In this document: positions 60,603 through 64,000 of the stretch, piece by piece
Position numbering within the stretch: position 1 is the first letter of the stretch
How the letters are laid out: the number at the start of each line of letters is the position of its first letter
Origin: Latrodectus hesperus
Lineage: Eukaryota; Arthropoda; Arachnida; Araneae; Theridiidae
Length of the DNA stretch: 64,000 nucleotides
Direction of reading: 5' to 3'
NCBI GenBank assembly: GCA_037975125.1
Contig: CM075857.1
Coordinates: 24,913,207 to 24,977,206, forward strand
Program-made: the position numbers and the translations under genes
Notes under the pieces: generated by a model
The model's database searches: none
Told to the model about the DNA's origin: nothing
Seen by the model: the letters and a program-made list of their open reading frames with translations, nothing else

Positions 60603-61837
60603 AATATAACTAACATTTTTCAAAGTAAATCTCATATCAAATTTATTATTTTTATGAAATAAATTGTATCAATTTTTTTAGTTCCACATAATTTCAAATA
60701 ATTTTATACAGAAAGTGCAATAAAATTTGAGTGGTTAGTTTTATTTAAATACAATATCTTCATAGTTAATACGAAGCATTAAAAGTATTGAATTAAAAAA
60801 ATCTGCAATCAATCAATTTTGAAGCATGAAACTTATGGAATGATCCCGTATTCGAAAAGATAGCAGGACAACGATAGTAAAATTAATGTTCTCTCCTTAA
60901 AGAAGTCATATTGTGAATGAAAAATATAACTAATGCTGTTTATATCATCCATACAGTAACTTCCTAATCGAATATTCAATACAATATTCAAAATATACAA
61001 TCTAAATATTTAATTATAAGTTCTAAATTAATTAAATGGTTTGAAACATGCAATTTAAATCTTTAATTATAATTTTTAAATTAAAAATATAGAACAAATA
61101 TTGGATTTAAGTCTTAAAGTGTAATTTCTAAACCAAGGATTCTTTTTACTACATAATGTACACAATTTAAATATTTAAGTATAAATGAAAGATTATAAAA
61201 CCAGTTTAAAATATGTATATATTATACGCAATAATGTATCGAAAGCAATATATTTTTTGCCTTTATATTAAATAAAAATATTGCCTCTTTTTTGGAGGCA
61301 CTATAATATTATTATCAGATTTAATCTTCGCATAAACATATTATTCTATACAAAAATATTGATAGACACTCATACTGATATTGAATCAATAGTGATACGT
61401 TACTATTTTTAGATGATATATAATCAATGTTAGACAACTTTTTAAGTTTCAATTACAAAAAACGTACAATTCCATGCTTACAAAACGAATAAATCTTAAA
61501 ATTAAATCTGAAATTCAATAATTTCGTTTTTCATAAAAATGTTACTTTTATTTATATATTTTTTGTACAATGAATTTTATTTTAAGAATAGATTTAAATT
61601 AGATTCCTGCAAGACGTTTTCACAGTTTCATAAAATATCATACGTTTAAAAAACTATTTCTAGAGATTGAAGTCATTCAGAAATTCAACCGTCTTGTAAT
61701 TTTATATCATTTTCAATTGGCTTAAACTTGTAAGATCAACATCTAAACTGACACATTCCTCTTTAAGCCACCCTATATCAGCGATGAAATATTAAACTTT
61801 ACACAACCTTAAAAGTATTTTGATCCATTAAGTATAT
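60603..61837. other. AT-rich sequence, nothing recognised
   Basis: No supported gene or repeat. Confidence 0.35.
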
Positions 61838-61912
61838 GGAAGGCAGGTATCGAACCTACTACCTTATGTACTCGAGAATGATGAAATCTCCAACCAGGTT
61901 ATGCTCAGTGTA
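61838..61912 (-). repeat. Isolated tRNA-like SINE head
   Basis: Minus strand: GAGCATAACCTGGTTGGAGA (A-box side) and GTAGTAGGTTCGATACCTGC (B box). The body beyond is not recognisable. Confidence 0.5.
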
Positions 61913-61914
61913 AA

Positions 61915-63901
<1,987 letters not shown>

Positions 63902-64000
63902 GGTGGTGAGAATATATGTATTTAATCGTCCAATAAACATGATTTTAATTCATTTAATCAATCGGTCGGTCATAAAAAATGGCTTTTTCTGTAGTTAAAT

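Overview
This window looks like a piece of an arthropod nuclear genome, most probably a spider. That is inference: the base composition is very AT-rich, there are kilobase-scale (AT)n arrays, and the Tc1/mariner, Jockey-like, Gypsy and tRNA-derived SINE families look like those of orb-weaver genomes. I found no convincing host protein-coding gene, no rRNA gene and no tRNA gene that I would call functional. Almost every recognisable feature is a mobile element, a relic of one, or a tandem repeat. Layout: 1-546 is the 5' part of a Tc1-like transposon running off the window edge. 0.8-8.5 kb is a dense patchwork of tRNA-derived SINEs and Jockey-type LINE 3' fragments. 8.5-11.5 kb is mostly unannotated. 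11.5-16.1 kb holds SINEs, a LINE relic, the first of three near-identical 893-bp mariner copies, and a D41D-type transposon sitting inside an (AT)n array. 16.9-21 kb has a SINE, a second LINE relic, a 34-bp minisatellite and a 128-bp tandem repeat. 23.2-25.3 kb has a 254-bp MITE with 8-bp target duplications, two hairpins and a Tc1-type element with IR/DR ends. 27.0-32.9 kb is one (TA/TACA)n array of about 1.75 kb, split by a complete LTR retrotransposon. 33.4-36.5 kb has SINEs and mariner copy 2. 38.0-39.5 kb is a five-unit tandem array of a 307-bp SINE derivative. 39.9-40.8 kb is a mariner relic with a nested LINE fragment. 43.1-44.0 kb is mariner copy 3. From 44 kb on the sequence is AT-rich and sparse, with (AT)n arrays and a 251-bp tandem repeat at 53.3-54.6 kb. 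The most interesting objects are two element types that keep some functional modules and cleanly lack others. The Gypsy-type element (28596-32727) has two 603-bp LTRs that look identical, yet its single open frame joins Gag directly to the end of RNase H and a complete integrase; protease and reverse transcriptase are missing. The three mariner copies all lack the same central part of the transposase, including the first two catalytic aspartates, yet keep an open frame with the DNA-binding domain. Both look like recently mobile, trans-dependent elements. SINE A and the LINE family share a (CAA)n-type 3' tail, which suggests a parasite-partner pair. All similarity statements rest on reading the sequence and on knowledge of the families; no database search was run.
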